Of a DNA stretch of 64,000 nt, positions 62,189 to 64,000 are shown piece after piece; within the stretch, counting starts at the first letter, position 1; every line of letters starts with the position of its first letter. The translations under genes were made by a program, and so were the position numbers. The notes under the pieces were generated by a model. That model was given only the letters and a program-made list of their open reading frames with translations, was not told the DNA's origin and did not search any database. This stretch comes from Ptychodera flava. Its lineage: Eukaryota; Hemichordata; Enteropneusta; Ptychoderidae. The stretch spans positions 20,341,654-20,405,653 of the forward strand of contig NC_091931.1 of assembly GCF_041260155.1 (NCBI RefSeq). The letters are read 5' to 3'.

Positions 62189-63225
62189 TCTTGTATTCCA
62201 GGTCTTGTATTCCAACATGCTTAGTTTGATTGTAGCCATCAAGTAGAGATGCTAAGATCATTATGTTGTGGTCCGATTGTTGCGTGAATTGTTGCTCAGA
62301 CCGTTCATTTGTACTCTCCTTGTGTTTGAATTTTGCTTAAAGGAGAATATCCTGTATGTTTTTCTTCCTTTTATACGTTATTACAGGTTTTCTGGAAAAC
62401 CATGGCCAGCGTTTAATCGCCCCTTCATTATTTTCCAGCTTCTTATCACATTGTTTGATTAGGCTGGTTTTGATGAGGTTGTGCTGACAAGTTTTTTGTT
62501 GCATCATTACTCTTATTTTTGTTGATGAAGGATGGCTGACATTTTGTTACATTAACTTCTTTTCGATACAAGCTATGTCTTTCTTTTTCTAATCTTGTTG
62601 TTGAAGTTTTTGCGTTTAGAAATTGACCTTTTTTATAAAGTCCATATTGTTGTTGCATGTGCGAACATATCTGAGTAATTCACCTTTCTTTAATGAATCA
62701 TTTGAAGGTTGGTGGCAGATAATATCGTAAGATGGTTTGGTGTGGGTTTTGCAGTCGAGCAATCTCTCTCAATTGCGTCTCTGGCATTTGAAGACCACAA
62801 GGTCAGGGTATGAGATTTTGTCGATAGAATGTTCAATTATGAATTCCCAAGTTGAACGTAGGGTACATGGTGTTGCACTCCTCGACAAATGTTCTGAATG
62901 TACGAATATTTGACCGGATTGGGATTTAATTAACCTTCTCCGTTTCATGGTATGTGATATCAGCTATTTCTGGTGAGCCTATGCTGCATCCATAGATATG
63001 TTTGTAATTTTCTCAGTTTAATTAAAATATCTTGCGTTTCAGAATAATCGGCAGTAAGCTTTCATGTACATTGTTAGTGGGTTTTTGTATCGTATCAGTT
63101 GGCTGGTACTGTTTCAGAGTCAAACGCTATGATCGCTGCATTTATGGCTTCATTTTTGGCATGTTTTTCTACATCGATACAACTCTAATGTTACCAGCAT
63201 AGAGTTTGCTTGTATTTTATTGATT

Positions 63226-63462
63226 CTAACTAGTTAATGAAGTTTTTGTGTCCCTGGCATATGTAAGTCGTCTTTGCGTGATTGGTTTTATGACAAAGTC
63301 TATAAATTCCGAAATTTCGTTAATTGGGTTCGAGCAGCCATTTCTATTGAGACTTTGGATGATGATTGTTCCTTCTGCTCGGGTTCTGTGTATGTTTGGC
63401 AGGAGATACCATCGTGGTGTACAAATTACTTTACGTATGGGAATGGGGAAACTGTAAATCAC
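63226..63462 (-). pseudogene. Penelope-like reverse transcriptase fragment
   Basis: 78 codons carrying the RT blocks WYLLPNIHR and SEFIDFVIKP, aligned by eye to 36,906-36,643. The GCSSP block is present as GCSNP. Frame breaks occur on both sides. Confidence 0.75.
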
Positions 63463-63792
63463 CTCGTCAAGGATCTTCGTGTCTCAGATAAATGATTTCA
63501 TATACAATATCCAACGTATAGTTAATGTCGCCAAGTGTTGCCTAACTTTCTTTAATGTTATTTGTCGTATTCACAATTGCTATGCCTCTTCCTTTATTGA
63601 TGGGTTTTATTGTGATTTGTTTGTTTTGGACAGATTGTACAGACCAGTCTTTTCTGCTAGAGTTGTTCTTTCTGATGTGGGTTGCGAATAGAATTTCCTC
63701 TATCGATCTAAGTTGCTTCGAGACAGTTTTACAATTTTGGGTTTTCCGCTGTTAGTAGTGTCGACATTGGACTTATCTTAGAACAGATGTCT

Positions 63793-63814
63793 GATTGATT
63801 GATTGATTGATTGA
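63793..63814. repeat. (GATT)n short repeat
   Basis: Five GATT units. Confidence 0.9.
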
Positions 63815-64000
63815 TCATTTGTTTCTCATGATATTGCACAATCTTATGATGCGAATAAATTTGTTGATATCTGATAGGACAATTTTTCTGTTAGGCACTT
63901 TGGAACGGAAATAAATTTCAAGCCTTTGCTTAATGCTTTGATTTCAACATTGGTAAGGTTTGATTTGCAAGATTTTTGATGAATCTGAGAATCTTTCTGA

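Larger units (their letters stand above)
62150..64000 (-). mobile_element. Second Penelope-like element, truncated by window edge
   Basis: Minus-strand reverse-transcriptase blocks match those of the element at 35,232-37,827: ICTPRWYLLPNIHR and NGCSNPINEISEFIDFVIKP (63,460-63,270), and a SIGSPEIADIT-type block near 62,985. The plus-strand stretch aagcctttgcttaatgctttgatttc-like at 63,925 parallels 37,350. The element is more decayed than the first and continues past 64,000. Its candidate terminal region begins near 62,150. Confidence 0.72.

Overview
This is eukaryotic (metazoan) nuclear DNA, AT-rich and dominated by repeats. It has GT/AG introns, long (GA)n, (TA)n and (TTTA)n microsatellites, non-LTR and Penelope-like retroelements, and many short terminal-inverted-repeat elements. 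A marine invertebrate fits best. A hemichordate or another invertebrate deuterostome is only my guess; nothing in the window proves a species.

Layout. 1-12,790: a complex tandem array of GA-rich, roughly 440-bp and related segments, interrupted by a tRNA-like SINE (2864-3116) and an L2/CR1-type LINE (6338-9829), each with a target-site duplication. 12,791-20,100: diverged outlying array monomers, an element with TTA target duplications (15,300-18,794) and a long-TIR element (18,891-19,699). 20,647-28,716: a minus-strand gene whose first two visible coding exons join in phase to an acidic N-terminus plus a death effector domain. Its 7.6-kb intron holds a plus-strand ATG exon and an inverted copy of that locus. 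31,000-34,000: a hairpin element, a 2-kb element with minisatellite-like TIRs, a LINE 3' fragment and a hammerhead-like motif. 34,000-38,400: a decayed Penelope-like element between inverted terminal repeats, flanked by two inverted retroposon tails. 40,079-40,686: a second element with minisatellite-like TIRs. 40,969-44,788: a nearly complete minus-strand LINE with a 19-bp duplication. 48,082-48,266: a TTAA MITE. 50,687-55,209: two nested elements with TTA duplications that contain AT microsatellites and a pseudo-tRNA. 55,600-56,416: two foldback elements. 57,684-60,411: a four-exon minus-strand gene for a 224-residue protein with an ADP-ribosyltransferase-like HGT...Y...E pattern. 61,400-61,740: a repeat with three CRE palindromes. 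62,150-64,000: a second Penelope-like fragment running off the window.

The two supported host genes (death-effector-domain protein and ART-like protein) are both on the minus strand and about 29 kb apart. Nothing shows that they work together. The most unusual non-coding signals are recurrent hammerhead-ribozyme-like cores near Penelope remnants, and the constant junction in the array where (TC)n runs into AG-NNG-GTAAG on the minus strand.
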